Assembly (NCBI RefSeq): GCF_029027585.1
Contig: NZ_CP093397.1
Location: 1,539,405-1,603,404 of the forward strand
Direction of reading: 5' to 3'
DNA: 64,000 bases
Source: Sulfurimonas sp.
GTDB lineage: Bacteria; Campylobacterota; Campylobacteria; Campylobacterales; Sulfurimonadaceae
Shown here: in pieces, positions 43,219 to 52,563 of the stretch
How positions within the stretch are numbered: the first letter of the stretch is position 1
Layout: each line of letters opens with the position of its first letter
The notes under the pieces: model-generated
Database searches by the model: none
What the model was told of the DNA's origin: nothing
Seen by the model: the letters and a program-made list of their open reading frames with translations, nothing else
Program-made: the position numbers and the translations under genes

Positions 43219-44513
43219 TGCAAAAAGTAGAACTATTATCTCCAGCGGGAACGCTAGAGAAGTTAAAAATCGCACTAGACTTTGGTGCAGATGCTGTTTA
43301 TGGTGGCGTTAGTCACTTTTCTCTTCGCATACGAAGTGGTAAAGAGTTTAGTATGGAGGAGTTTAAAGAAGGCATAGACTATGCTCACGCTCGTGGTAAA
43401 AAAGTATATGTTACTATCAACGGTTTTCCTTTTAACTCTCAACTTTCACTTTTAAAAAAACATATTTTAAAAATGGCAGAATTAAAACCAGATGCTTTCA
43501 TAGTTGCAACTCCGGGAGTCTTGAAATTATGTAATGATTTAGCCCCACAAATTCCTTTGCATCTATCAACTCAAGCAAATGTTATGAATGTCTTAGATGC
43601 TAAAATATTTTATGATATGGGCGCTGTTCGTATTATTACAGCTAGAGAGATATCTTTAAAAGATTTAATCGCGATTAAAAAAGAACTCCCTGATTTAGAA
43701 TTAGAAATATTTGTTCATGGAAGCATGTGTTTTGCATATAGCGGACGCTGTCTTATCTCAACCTTACAAAGTGGTAGAGTTCCAAATCGTGGAAGTTGCG
43801 CAAATGATTGTAGATTTCCATATGAGATCTATGCGGCAAATCCTGAAACAGGAACTTTGTTTAGACTTGAAGAAGATGAAGGTGTCGGGACATATGTAAT
43901 GAATGCAAAAGATTTAAATCTTGCTTCTCATATGAAAGAGATTCTAGATAGTGGAGTTGTAGATTCTATAAAGATAGAAGGTCGTACAAAAACAGCTTAC
44001 TATGCAGGTGTTACTGCAAAAGCCTATAGAATGGCACTTAACGATTACTATGATGAAAAATTTGATGATACAAAGTATCAATATGAACTTCAATCTCTAC
44101 AAAATCGTGGATATACAGATGCTTACTTGATTTCTCGTCCTTTTGAAAAAAATGATACACAAAGTTTAGACTTTTCTATACAGTTAGGAACACATCAAGT
44201 GAGTGGTGTAGTAAATGAAGAGGGAACTCACTTCTTATGTAAGTACAAAACTCTACCAAATGATGAGATGGAAATAGTTGCTCCACTTGGAACTGAAATA
44301 GAGTTTGTTGATAATGAAATAGGCTCGACTTATGAGCGAGATGGAAAAAGCTACTTAAAACTAAAACAACTCTTAGCACAAAACAAAAAGATTTGGGATG
44401 AGGTTCATAGTGGAAATGTAAATCCTATAACTCTTCCAACCTCCATGCCAGCATATACATTTCTTAGAATACCTTCAGATGCACAAATGGGCACAAACCC
44501 AAAAAAGAACTAA
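43218..44513 (+). CDS. U32-family protein (TrhP/YegQ-like)
   Basis: A 431-residue protein starting MQKVELLSPAGTLEKLKIALDFGADAVYGG, the U32 family opening. The central block has FVHGSMCFAYSGRCLISTLQSG, then RGSCANDCRFPYEI, supplying the cysteines of an iron-sulfur cluster, and DSIKIEGRTKTAYYAG. Members once called collagenases (YegQ/TrhP) hydroxylate uridine 34 of certain tRNAs using prephenate; I think that role is more likely than proteolysis. It lies between cheZ and the GGDEF-EAL gene. Confidence 0.85.
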   Translation: MQKVELLSPAGTLEKLKIALDFGADAVYGGVSHFSLRIRSGKEFSMEEFKEGIDYAHARGKKVYVTINGFPFNSQLSLLKKHILKMAELKPDAFIVATPGVLKLCNDLAPQIPLHLSTQANVMNVLDAKIFYDMGAVRIITAREISLKDLIAIKKELPDLELEIFVHGSMCFAYSGRCLISTLQSGRVPNRGSCANDCRFPYEIYAANPETGTLFRLEEDEGVGTYVMNAKDLNLASHMKEILDSGVVDSIKIEGRTKTAYYAGVTAKAYRMALNDYYDEKFDDTKYQYELQSLQNRGYTDAYLISRPFEKNDTQSLDFSIQLGTHQVSGVVNEEGTHFLCKYKTLPNDEMEIVAPLGTEIEFVDNEIGSTYERDGKSYLKLKQLLAQNKKIWDEVHSGNVNPITLPTSMPAYTFLRIPSDAQMGTNPKKN

Positions 44514-44519
44514 ACTAAT

Positions 44520-46913
44520 ATGAGTAATTATAAAACTCAATTACTAGAACACTTCTTAGATAGTCCTCATATTGGGATTTTAGTTGTTGATAAAAAGCGT
44601 AATAATTTATTTGTAAATAACAGATTAAATGAGATGTTTGGGTATGAAGGTGGAGAGTTAGTAAAACTAACCGCAGCGATTTTTCATACTTCTAAACAAG
44701 CTTATAAAGATTTTGGTAGAGAAGCTTTTATCTTTGTTCTTAATGGTAAACCTGTTGGAATTGACCATAAGTTTAAACGCAAAGATGGAACTACTTTTTG
44801 GGCTCATATCTCTGGAGACTTAATAGAAGAAAGAGATGAAGTTCTTTGGACGATGGTTGATATAACAAAAAGAAAAGTGTTAGAGTTAAAAAATGCTCAA
44901 CAAGCTAAGATAATTGAGCAAATTCATGATTGTATAGTTTCAACTGACTTAAATGGAATTATTGTAAATTGGAATGAAGGTGCACAAGATTTATTAGAAT
45001 ATAAAGCAAGTGAAATTATAGGTAAACATATTACCTTCTTGTATCAAGAACAAGATTATAACAAACATTATGTAAGTATAAAAAAAGTTAAAGATACGAA
45101 AAAATACTCTTGGGAAACAAAGTTAAAAACAAAATCACAAAATATTATAGATGTTGATTTATCACTTGCACTACTAGAAGATGAAGAATTAAACCCAATT
45201 GGAATAATAAGCTATGTTAAAAATATAACAGATAAAAAGTCAGCTGAAAAAGAGTTAGCAGATACAAACCATAATCTAAAACAATACATGGATGCTATTG
45301 ATAAAATAGAGATAGGAATCTTTGTTGTTAATGATGATTTTAGCGTTCGTTTCATGAACAACACTATGATAGAGTGGTTTGGTAATCAAAAAGGTAAAAT
45401 TTGCTATTCAGCTGTTGCTGGTTTAGATAAGCCTTGTGCTTACTGTAAACTTAAAGAGGTGGTATATGATAATCATAAGGTTATTTATGAACCAACGACT
45501 GAGAGTGGAGAATCTTTTGATATTGTTGCTACATCTATTAAGAATTCAGATGGTACAACAAGTAAGATGGAAATTATAAGAAATGTAACAGAGCAAAAGA
45601 AAATAGCAAAAGCTTTGGAGTATCAAGCAAATCATGATGCACTAACAGGACTTCCAAATAGACTTCTATTTCATGATAGGTTAGAACAAGCCATAGAAAA
45701 AGCAAACAGAGCTAACTCTATAATGGCACTCTTTTTTATAGACCTAGACCATTTTAAAGAGATAAATGATTCTTTAGGTCATAAGGCAGGAGATGAAGTT
45801 TTAAAAGAAGTTACTTTAAGACTTGAAAAAACCATAAGAAAAGAAGATACCTTAGCCCGTTTAGGTGGAGATGAATTTACTGTTATCATAGATGATTTAA
45901 AACTAGGTCAAGATGCATCTAAACTTGCTCAAAAGATTATAGATTCTTTATCTAAACCAATGTTTGTAGATGATAATGAACTATATGTATCAAGTAGTAT
46001 AGGTATTAGTCTTTTTCCAGATGATGGAAATACCGCTCAAAATCTTTTAAAATATGCAGACTCTGCAATGTACAAAGCAAAGGCAGAAGGTCGAAATAAT
46101 TTTCAGTTTTACTCAGCAGAGATGACGGAGTTGGCATTTGAGAGAGTTGTAATGGAAGCGAGTTTAAGAGCAGCTTTAAAAAATGAAGAGTTTGTGGTTT
46201 ATTATCAACCACAAATAGATGCACATACCAATAAGTTAGTAGGAATGGAAGCACTTGTTAGATGGAAACACGAAACAATGGGTATAGTAAGTCCTATAAA
46301 GTTTATACCATTAGCAGAATCAACAGGACTTATAGTAGAGTTAGATAGATTAGTAATGAAACAGGCGATGAATCAAATAGCTACTTGGTATAAACAAGGT
46401 CTAAATCCAGGAAGATTAGCATTAAACCTCGCTATGAAACAACTCCAACAAAAAGATTTTATAGATTTTTTAAAAACTATGATGATAGAAACAGATTGTA
46501 AATCACAATGGCTAGAGTTTGAAGTAACCGAAGGTCAGATTATGACTAATCCTGAAGAAGCCATCAAAATTTTGAACCAAATATCTGAACTTGGAATAGA
46601 GTTAGCCGTAGATGATTTTGGAACAGGTTATTCATCTTTAGCATATCTAAAAAAATTACCAATAGATAAACTAAAAATAGACCAATCATTTATACGAGAT
46701 TTACCTCAAGATGAAGAAGATGCAGCAATAACAAAAGCAGTTATAGCACTTGCATCCTCACTAAATCTAAAAACAATAGCAGAAGGTGTTGAAACAAAAG
46801 AACAAAAAGATTTTTTAGTACAAAATGGTTGCTCTTGCATTCAAGGTTATTTTTATTCTAGACCTATCGCATCTAAAGAGATGGAAGATAAGTTACAAAA
46901 TAAAATGATATAA
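44520..46913 (+). CDS. Multi-PAS sensor with GGDEF and EAL domains
   Basis: A 797-residue cytoplasmic protein. Three PAS regions span about 10-115, 125-240 and 250-360; the third contains CYSAVAGLDKPCAYC, a Cys pattern seen in sensor PAS domains that may bind metal or heme. The GGDEF domain (about 370-530) has the site ARLGGDEF and an upstream RKED that fits an inhibitory site. The EAL domain (about 545-790) has GMEALVRWKH, NLAMKQL, DDFGTGYSSL and IAEGVET, so a working phosphodiesterase is likely. Net effect on cyclic di-GMP cannot be told. No transmembrane segments are seen. It follows the U32 gene by six bases. Confidence 0.92.
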   Translation: MSNYKTQLLEHFLDSPHIGILVVDKKRNNLFVNNRLNEMFGYEGGELVKLTAAIFHTSKQAYKDFGREAFIFVLNGKPVGIDHKFKRKDGTTFWAHISGDLIEERDEVLWTMVDITKRKVLELKNAQQAKIIEQIHDCIVSTDLNGIIVNWNEGAQDLLEYKASEIIGKHITFLYQEQDYNKHYVSIKKVKDTKKYSWETKLKTKSQNIIDVDLSLALLEDEELNPIGIISYVKNITDKKSAEKELADTNHNLKQYMDAIDKIEIGIFVVNDDFSVRFMNNTMIEWFGNQKGKICYSAVAGLDKPCAYCKLKEVVYDNHKVIYEPTTESGESFDIVATSIKNSDGTTSKMEIIRNVTEQKKIAKALEYQANHDALTGLPNRLLFHDRLEQAIEKANRANSIMALFFIDLDHFKEINDSLGHKAGDEVLKEVTLRLEKTIRKEDTLARLGGDEFTVIIDDLKLGQDASKLAQKIIDSLSKPMFVDDNELYVSSSIGISLFPDDGNTAQNLLKYADSAMYKAKAEGRNNFQFYSAEMTELAFERVVMEASLRAALKNEEFVVYYQPQIDAHTNKLVGMEALVRWKHETMGIVSPIKFIPLAESTGLIVELDRLVMKQAMNQIATWYKQGLNPGRLALNLAMKQLQQKDFIDFLKTMMIETDCKSQWLEFEVTEGQIMTNPEEAIKILNQISELGIELAVDDFGTGYSSLAYLKKLPIDKLKIDQSFIRDLPQDEEDAAITKAVIALASSLNLKTIAEGVETKEQKDFLVQNGCSCIQGYFYSRPIASKEMEDKLQNKMI

Positions 46914-46940
46914 TTTTAAAAATAGAATAATAGGAAAAAT

Positions 46941-47438
46941 ATGAAATTTGTATCAATAATAATGGGTTCTAAGAGTGACTTTGAAGTAATGAAATCGTGC
47001 TCAGACACACTTGAAGCATTTGGTGTTAATTATGAAATGATTATATCTTCAGCTCATCGTTCACCAGAGCGTACAGCTGAGTATGTAAAAACTGCTGAGG
47101 CTAAAGGTGCTCAAGTGTTTATTGCAGCTGCTGGAATGGCTGCTCACTTAGCAGGTGTGCTTTCATCTAAAACTGTTAAGCCAATCATTGGTGTTCCTAT
47201 GAGTGCATCGGCTCTTGGTGGTATAGATGCGTTACTTTCAACTGTTCAGATGCCAGCTGGTATGCCAGTTGCTACTGTTGCCATAGGAAAAGCAGGCGCA
47301 ATAAACTCAGCTTATTTAGCGATGCAAATATTTGCTCTAAATAATGATGAGTTGTCTGTAAAACTCAAAGAAGACAGAATTGCAAAAGCTAAAAAAGTTG
47401 AAGTTGATTCTCTAGAAATAGAAACTATTATATCTTAA
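46941..47438 (+). CDS. purE: N5-carboxyaminoimidazole ribonucleotide mutase
   Basis: A 165-residue protein beginning MKFVSIIMGSKSDFEVMKSC, with SSAHRSPERTAEYVKTAE and IAAAGMAAHLAGVLSSKTVKPIIGVP, all PurE signatures, and GGIDALLSTVQMPAGMPVATVAIGKAGAINSA. It rearranges carboxyaminoimidazole ribonucleotide in purine synthesis. Gene order with the U32 protein before it and glyQ after is conserved in Campylobacter. The ATG has AGGAAAAAT upstream. Confidence 0.96.
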   Translation: MKFVSIIMGSKSDFEVMKSCSDTLEAFGVNYEMIISSAHRSPERTAEYVKTAEAKGAQVFIAAAGMAAHLAGVLSSKTVKPIIGVPMSASALGGIDALLSTVQMPAGMPVATVAIGKAGAINSAYLAMQIFALNNDELSVKLKEDRIAKAKKVEVDSLEIETIIS

Positions 47439-47465
47439 ATAAATTCTTGATAAAAGGAAGTTTTG

Positions 47466-47936
47466 ATGCAGTGGATGAGTGATGAAGAGTATAGCGAGTT
47501 AACTGGTTTAGACATTAGTGCTATTGATGACTTATGCGAACGAGGAAAATTGAGTGTAAAAGTTGAAGATGGTGTTAGAATGATTGACCCTTCTAAAGGT
47601 GCAGGAGAAGTTGTTCCCGCACAACTTAAAGAACTCTCTGCTAAAAATACTCATGAGATGATAGTTCAACCTGAATTTGTTGAAAAAACAATAGGAACTA
47701 TCATTAACCTTCATGAAAAAGTTCTAGATGCTAAAGATGAAACCATTGAAGCTGTAAAAGTTGAAAATGAGTTTTTAAGAGAAGCACTAGGTTCACTTCA
47801 AGAACTTTATGATGAAGATAGAAAAACAATTGCAACACTAACAGAGCAGTTAAAACTCTCTCAACAAGAAGTTGAATTTATGCGTAGAAAATATAAGCTT
47901 ATGTGGAACAAAGCCATTGATGAACACACTACATAA
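47466..47936 (+). CDS. Coiled-coil protein of the purE-glyQ neighbourhood (DUF3972-like)
   Basis: A 156-residue protein from ATG 47466 (AAAAGGAAG upstream; a TTG sits three bases before). The N-terminus (SDEEYSELTGLDISAIDDLCERGKL) resembles a winged helix or MerR-like head, and residues about 75-150 form a coiled coil (KVLDAKDETIEAVKVENEFLREALGSLQEL). It recalls small Campylobacterota proteins listed as DUF3972. No known function. It sits between purE and a DUF89 gene, four bases apart from the latter. Confidence 0.55.
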   Translation: MQWMSDEEYSELTGLDISAIDDLCERGKLSVKVEDGVRMIDPSKGAGEVVPAQLKELSAKNTHEMIVQPEFVEKTIGTIINLHEKVLDAKDETIEAVKVENEFLREALGSLQELYDEDRKTIATLTEQLKLSQQEVEFMRRKYKLMWNKAIDEHTT

Positions 47937-47939
47937 TAT

Positions 47940-48797
47940 ATGACTATCGATGAAGCTTGCGTTGCTTGTATAATAAACCAGAGCGCTAAAGTTGCAGATG
48001 CTATAAACGCATCAACCTCTCTTAAAGATGAAATGATTTCAACTATACAAGAGATGAGTTCTAATTTCTCATATGAAGATAATCCCCCTGAAATCGCTTC
48101 TTATGTGTATGAAAAAATGGCAGAGATAGCAAACAAGACAGACCTTTATGATGAGGTAAAAGAACTATCTACTAAAAAAGCTCTTTCATTTGTTCCTCTA
48201 GTTAATGATAAAATATTTGCATCTAGCAATAAACTTTTAACAGCTACAAAAACAGCAGTTGCAGGAAATGTTATAGACTTAGCCGCTGCTGTTGAGTTTG
48301 ACTTAGAAGAAGAACTCTCTAAAGTTTTTCATACAGAATTTGCACATGATGATTTTGAACTTATGAAGTATCAACTCACAAAGGCTAAGAGTGTTTTAAT
48401 CATTGGCGATAATGTAGGTGAGCATATTTTTGATTATATTTTTATACAAACATTAAAAGAGTTATATCCAGATGCTTCCTACTCTTACATGGTTAGAGGA
48501 AATCCAATCATAAATGATGTGACGATGAAAGAAGCAAAAGAGGCTGGTTTTGATGAACTTTGTGAGTTAGTTGATAGTGGTGTTAATACCCCGGGATTTA
48601 CTTATAATAGAGCAAATGACTATTCAAAAAAACTTTTTGATAGTGTTGATTTAGTTATAAGTAAGGGTATGGGAAATTATGAATGTATGAGTCCCTCTCA
48701 TAGAAAAAATATATGTTTTTTGCTTAAAGTTAAATGTGAAGTGGTAGCAAAATCTTTAGGCAAAAATGTTGGCGATATAGTTTGTAAAGTAGTGTAA
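47940..48797 (+). CDS. DUF89-family damage-control phosphatase-like protein
   Basis: A 285-residue protein. N-terminal Cys pair CVACIINQ, then the central LIIGDNVGEHIFDYIFIQTLKELYPDASYSYMVRGNPIINDVTMKEA and the C-terminal ISKGMGNYECMSP motif are those of DUF89 (ARMT1/phosphatase) proteins. The family hydrolyses phosphorylated metabolites such as damaged sugar phosphates or phosphopantetheine, often with a divalent metal. Substrate is unknown. It follows the coiled-coil gene after three bases. Confidence 0.78.
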   Translation: MTIDEACVACIINQSAKVADAINASTSLKDEMISTIQEMSSNFSYEDNPPEIASYVYEKMAEIANKTDLYDEVKELSTKKALSFVPLVNDKIFASSNKLLTATKTAVAGNVIDLAAAVEFDLEEELSKVFHTEFAHDDFELMKYQLTKAKSVLIIGDNVGEHIFDYIFIQTLKELYPDASYSYMVRGNPIINDVTMKEAKEAGFDELCELVDSGVNTPGFTYNRANDYSKKLFDSVDLVISKGMGNYECMSPSHRKNICFLLKVKCEVVAKSLGKNVGDIVCKVV

Positions 48798-48826
48798 ATA
48801 ACTTTAGGCATAAGTCTTAAGATATT

Positions 48827-49429
48827 TTAATTGCTTAAAGTAACAACTTTTAGTTTAATAAATAGGTTGTCATCTTTTTTAAAAATCTCTAGTTTTGTAT
48901 CAATAGGATGGTTCTCTTTGCCTAATGTTCCTTGTAAAGAGTGTAAAACATGCATAAATTTTTCTGTAAAGGGTACTTTTATATAGCTAATATGATCTTT
49001 TTTGACAATATCAGCTAAAGCACTCATTGCACAATAATAAACTCTCTTATTAATTGAACGCTGTATCATGTAATCGTGCATCATGTTAATATTATTTAAA
49101 AGAACTTCTTTTTCTATACTCTTTAATGTCTTACTCTCATGTGCTCTTTGTAGATTGTGATCTATTTCTTCTTGCACATTATGATTTGTTTTTTCTAACA
49201 TTTCATTAAAGTTAGGGCAATACTTCTCTAATGTTTGTATGATTTCACTAAGTGTTGGCTCCCGACCCTCTTCATATATATATGATTTATCTTCAATATA
49301 AGAATGATCAAGTGCTTTGGTAAGTTCCACGACAATACTTAGATAAACAAATTTGTCTTCTTTGTTTTTATCTAACTCTATACCTGTGCATGAAATAATT
49401 GGCTTAGGACCTACATATTTTAAAGTCAT
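48827..49429 (-). CDS. Uncharacterised 200-residue protein
   Basis: No family recognised. The sequence starts MTLKYVGPKPIISCTGIELDKNKEDKFVYLSIVVELTKALDH, has a helical middle (EIIQTLEKYCPNFNEMLEKTNHNVQEEIDHNLQRAHESKTLKSIEKEVLLNNINMM) and a beta-rich C-terminus (DTKLEIFKKDDNLFIKLKVVTL). No signal peptide or membrane segment is visible. Codon and base usage look like its neighbours. It lies alone on the minus strand between the DUF89 gene and glyQ, so it probably has its own promoter from the 94-base gap. Confidence 0.5.
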   Translation of the reverse strand: MTLKYVGPKPIISCTGIELDKNKEDKFVYLSIVVELTKALDHSYIEDKSYIYEEGREPTLSEIIQTLEKYCPNFNEMLEKTNHNVQEEIDHNLQRAHESKTLKSIEKEVLLNNINMMHDYMIQRSINKRVYYCAMSALADIVKKDHISYIKVPFTEKFMHVLHSLQGTLGKENHPIDTKLEIFKKDDNLFIKLKVVTLSN

Positions 49430-49490
49430 TCTTACTCACTTATTATTATTTATTGATACTATATCATCTTTTATATAAGCATTGCTTCGA

Positions 49491-49496
49491 TATAAT
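49491..49496 (+). promoter_or_regulatory. Minus-10 element for glyQ
   Basis: TATAAT within TTCGATATAATTAC, 28 bases before the glyQ ATG. A T-rich tract precedes it. Confidence 0.6.
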
Positions 49497-49523
49497 TACA
49501 AAAAAACTAGATAGGCTTTTTAA

Positions 49524-50408
49524 ATGATTACTTTTAGCGAGATGTTACTTAAACTTCAAGAATTTTGGATGAAAGAGGGTTGTAATATAGTTCAGCCTTA
49601 TGATATTCCAGCAGGAGCAGGAACATTCCATCCTGCAACTTTTTTACGCTCACTTGATTCTCAGCCTTGGTCTGTTGCTTATGTAGCTCCATCTCGTCGT
49701 CCAACTGATGGACGATATGGAGAAAATCCAAATCGTTTGGGAAGTTATTACCAGTTTCAAGCGCTTATAAAACCATCTCCAGACAATATTCAAGAGCTTT
49801 ATTTAAAATCATTAGAGTATCTTGGTCTTGATGTTTCACAGCATGATATTAGATTTGTAGAAGATAACTGGGAATCACCAACACTTGGTGCTTGGGGACT
49901 TGGTTGGGAAGTTTGGTTAAATGGTATGGAGGTTACACAATTTACATACTTTCAACAAGTTGGAGGGATAGAGTGTAATCCTGTTGCAGTTGAGATAACT
50001 TATGGAACAGAAAGACTTGCTATGTACCTTCAAGGTGTTGATAATATTTTTGATATTGTTTGGAATGAAGATAAAGATGGAAATAAAACACTTTATAAAG
50101 ATGTTCATAAAGAGAGTGAAATCCAGTTTTCAAAATACAATTTTGAAGTAGCAGATGTTGAGATGTTATTTGCTGATTTTAATGCAAAATCTAAAGAGTG
50201 TTTAGCAACTCTTGAAGCTGGACTTCCTCTACCTGCTTATGACTTATGTATGTTAGCATCTAACACTTTTAATGTACTAGATGCAAGAAAAGCAATCTCT
50301 CAAACAGAAAGAGCAAACTACATCTTAAAGATTCGTGAATTATCAAAAGGTTGCGCAGAGCTTTATAAAGCACAAGAAGCCGATAGACTAGAGCGAGTTA
50401 AAGCGTAA
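49524..50408 (+). CDS. glyQ: Glycyl-tRNA synthetase alpha subunit
   Basis: A 294-residue class II enzyme subunit. [44 protein letters not shown] and [30 protein letters not shown] are diagnostic of the heterotetrameric type; the C-terminal arm ends [15 protein letters not shown]. The beta subunit glyS is not adjacent, as is common in this phylum. It is followed after 80 bases by a restriction-modification cassette that interrupts the older neighbourhood. Confidence 0.96.
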   Translation: MITFSEMLLKLQEFWMKEGCNIVQPYDIPAGAGTFHPATFLRSLDSQPWSVAYVAPSRRPTDGRYGENPNRLGSYYQFQALIKPSPDNIQELYLKSLEYLGLDVSQHDIRFVEDNWESPTLGAWGLGWEVWLNGMEVTQFTYFQQVGGIECNPVAVEITYGTERLAMYLQGVDNIFDIVWNEDKDGNKTLYKDVHKESEIQFSKYNFEVADVEMLFADFNAKSKECLATLEAGLPLPAYDLCMLASNTFNVLDARKAISQTERANYILKIRELSKGCAELYKAQEADRLERVKA

Positions 50409-50487
50409 AAATATGGCAGTTTGTCATATAATTTTATATTAAAATAATTTTATAGTAAAATTTATAATATATATGAAGGATGTAAAT

Positions 50488-51455
50488 ATGAATCAATTTA
50501 TGAATAATGATTTAGTCAACTCTGTAAATAAATATAATATTATAGATTTATTCGCAGGTGTAGGTGGCATTAGACTTGGCTTCGAAAAAGCATTTCAAAA
50601 TAACACTAATTTTGTTTTTGCATCTGAAATAGATAAACATGCCCAAAAAACATATTATAAAAATTTTAACGATACCCCTCATGGTGATATTACTAAGATA
50701 GATGAAAAAAATATACCAAAGCATGATATTATTTTAGCGGGTTTCCCTTGTCAAGCATTTAGTATAGCAGGACATAGAAAAGGTTTTGAAGATACTCGTG
50801 GAACACTATTTTTTGATGTTGCTAGAATTGCTAAATTTCATAAACCAAAGGTTCTATTTTTAGAAAATGTAAAAGGCTTTGTAGGACATGATAATGGAAA
50901 TACTTTCAAAACTGTCAAAAAAACATTAGAAGACTTAGGATATAAAGTTTATTCAGAAGTTCTTAATTCTAAAGACTATGGAATACCTCAAAATAGAGAA
51001 AGAATATATATAGTTGCATTTTTAGATAATACTGTTAACTTTAAATTCCCAAAAAAAATAAAATTATCTAAAAAAATTAGAGACTGTTTGCTATTAGATG
51101 TTAATGAAAAATATTATTATAATAATAAACCTTTATATGAGAAAATTAAAGATGATATTATTGATGAAAATAGTATTTATCAATGGAGACGACAATACGT
51201 TAGAGAAAATAAAAGTAAAGTTTGTCCAACATTAACTGCAAATATGGGTACTGGCGGTCATAATGTACCAATTATTAAGGATAGTCATGGGATTAGAAAG
51301 CTTACTCCCAGAGAGTGCGCTAATTTTCAAGGTTTCCAAAAAACTATAAAATACCAAACGATACAGTTGATTCTCATCTATATAAACAGTTTGGAAATTC
51401 AGTTACTGTATCTGTTATAGAGTCAATAGCTAGAGAAATAAAAAATGTTTTATGA
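50488..51455 (+). pseudogene. DNA cytosine C5 methyltransferase with a late frameshift
   Basis: From ATG 50488 (AAGGA upstream) the frame carries all main C5-methyltransferase motifs: FAGVGGIRLGF (SAM), GFPCQAFS with the catalytic Cys, ENVKGF, and QNRERIYIV, plus RKLTPRECANFQGF near the end. A single missing base near 51333-51343 shifts the frame; adding one restores KNYKIPNDTV, QFGNSVTVSV and IAREI to TGA at 51453-51455, the family's last motifs. Corrected length is about 322 residues. The lesion is at a short run, so sequencing error is plausible. It protects against the nuclease that follows and overlaps. Confidence 0.85.
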
Positions 51456-52560
51456 GTCACAAGATATTAATAAAAAAAATGAATATCGAGACTCACTTAA
51501 AATAATAGGTAGTCTATCAAATCTATTTTCTGATTCTAATGTTCCATACTTATATTATAGAATAGCAGAAAAAATATTTTGTAATTCATTTTCAGCTAAT
51601 GATTTATCTAGAGGCGATGTTGCTTTAGACGCAATAAAAAACAATATTGGCATTGGGCTGAAAACATTTTTAGCAGGTAATAATAAGTCTTTTCAAAAGG
51701 TTGCTGAATTTAATAAGGACAAACCATTATATGAAAATAAAAGTCCTGCTAAATTAATTCAAGCAGTAGCAGAACTTAGAAATGAAAGAATAAAGTTTAC
51801 TGAAAATTTATATGGAATTGATAAATCAATATATCATTGTGTGATAAGAGATGAAAACAGTTTTAAGTTATATGAAGAAAATATGAATTACGTTGATATA
51901 GATAATATTACTGATGTAAAAAAAGTAAAAAACTCAATAAGATTTAATGATGCCATTCATGATTATTCTTTTAATATTTCAAAAAGTACTTTAACAAAAA
52001 GGTTTAACACAAGTAGTCTGTTAGATGAATTTAATGTAGAAATTTTAAAAAATCCACTTGAAGATATTAGGAATTGTATTTTACAAAATGAATTGCTGTA
52101 TAGTTCAGATAATAATATTAAAGATACGGTTTACTTACCGTTGTATGGAAAAAATAAAACTGTATATGAGAAAAGTGGTCTTAATCAATGGAATGCTAAT
52201 GGCAGGTTAAGAAATGAAAATGAAGTGTATCTTCCTATTCCAGTAAATGTTCATAAAAAATCACCAGCTTTTTTTCCTGATAGAGATTCTCCCTTTAATC
52301 TTAAGTTGCCAAAGGGTGATGTGCTACAAGTAAAAGTTTGCCAAGATAATAGTAAAGCGTTAATGTCATATTCTAATAGAGAGTTAGGACAATGGATACT
52401 AAGAGATGTTTTATCTTTAGAAGAAGGCGAACTAGTAACTTATGAAAAGCTACAAATATTAGGAGTAGATTCTGTGAGAATTGATAAAATTGACAATATT
52501 AATTTTGAAATAAACTTTGCATCTTTAGGCAGTTTTGAAAATTATTTAGAAAGTAATTAA
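51445..52560 (+). CDS. Restriction endonuclease paired with the C5 methyltransferase
   Basis: A 371-residue protein starting inside the methyltransferase end. The N-terminal half has DVALDAIKNNIGIGLKTF, an Asp-and-Lys arrangement compatible with a PD-(D/E)xK nuclease core, followed by AELRNERI and YHCVIRDEN. The last third (LPLYGKNKTVYEKSGLNQWNANGRLRNENEVYLPIPV and DVLQVKVCQDNSKALMSYSNRELGQWILRDVLSL) resembles the B3-type DNA-binding tail of NgoFVII-like enzymes. Recognition site unknown. It ends three bases before recD2. The DNA of the pair looks more AT-rich than glyQ, consistent with acquisition. Confidence 0.75.
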   Translation: MFYESQDINKKNEYRDSLKIIGSLSNLFSDSNVPYLYYRIAEKIFCNSFSANDLSRGDVALDAIKNNIGIGLKTFLAGNNKSFQKVAEFNKDKPLYENKSPAKLIQAVAELRNERIKFTENLYGIDKSIYHCVIRDENSFKLYEENMNYVDIDNITDVKKVKNSIRFNDAIHDYSFNISKSTLTKRFNTSSLLDEFNVEILKNPLEDIRNCILQNELLYSSDNNIKDTVYLPLYGKNKTVYEKSGLNQWNANGRLRNENEVYLPIPVNVHKKSPAFFPDRDSPFNLKLPKGDVLQVKVCQDNSKALMSYSNRELGQWILRDVLSLEEGELVTYEKLQILGVDSVRIDKIDNINFEINFASLGSFENYLESN

Positions 52561-52563
52561 ATA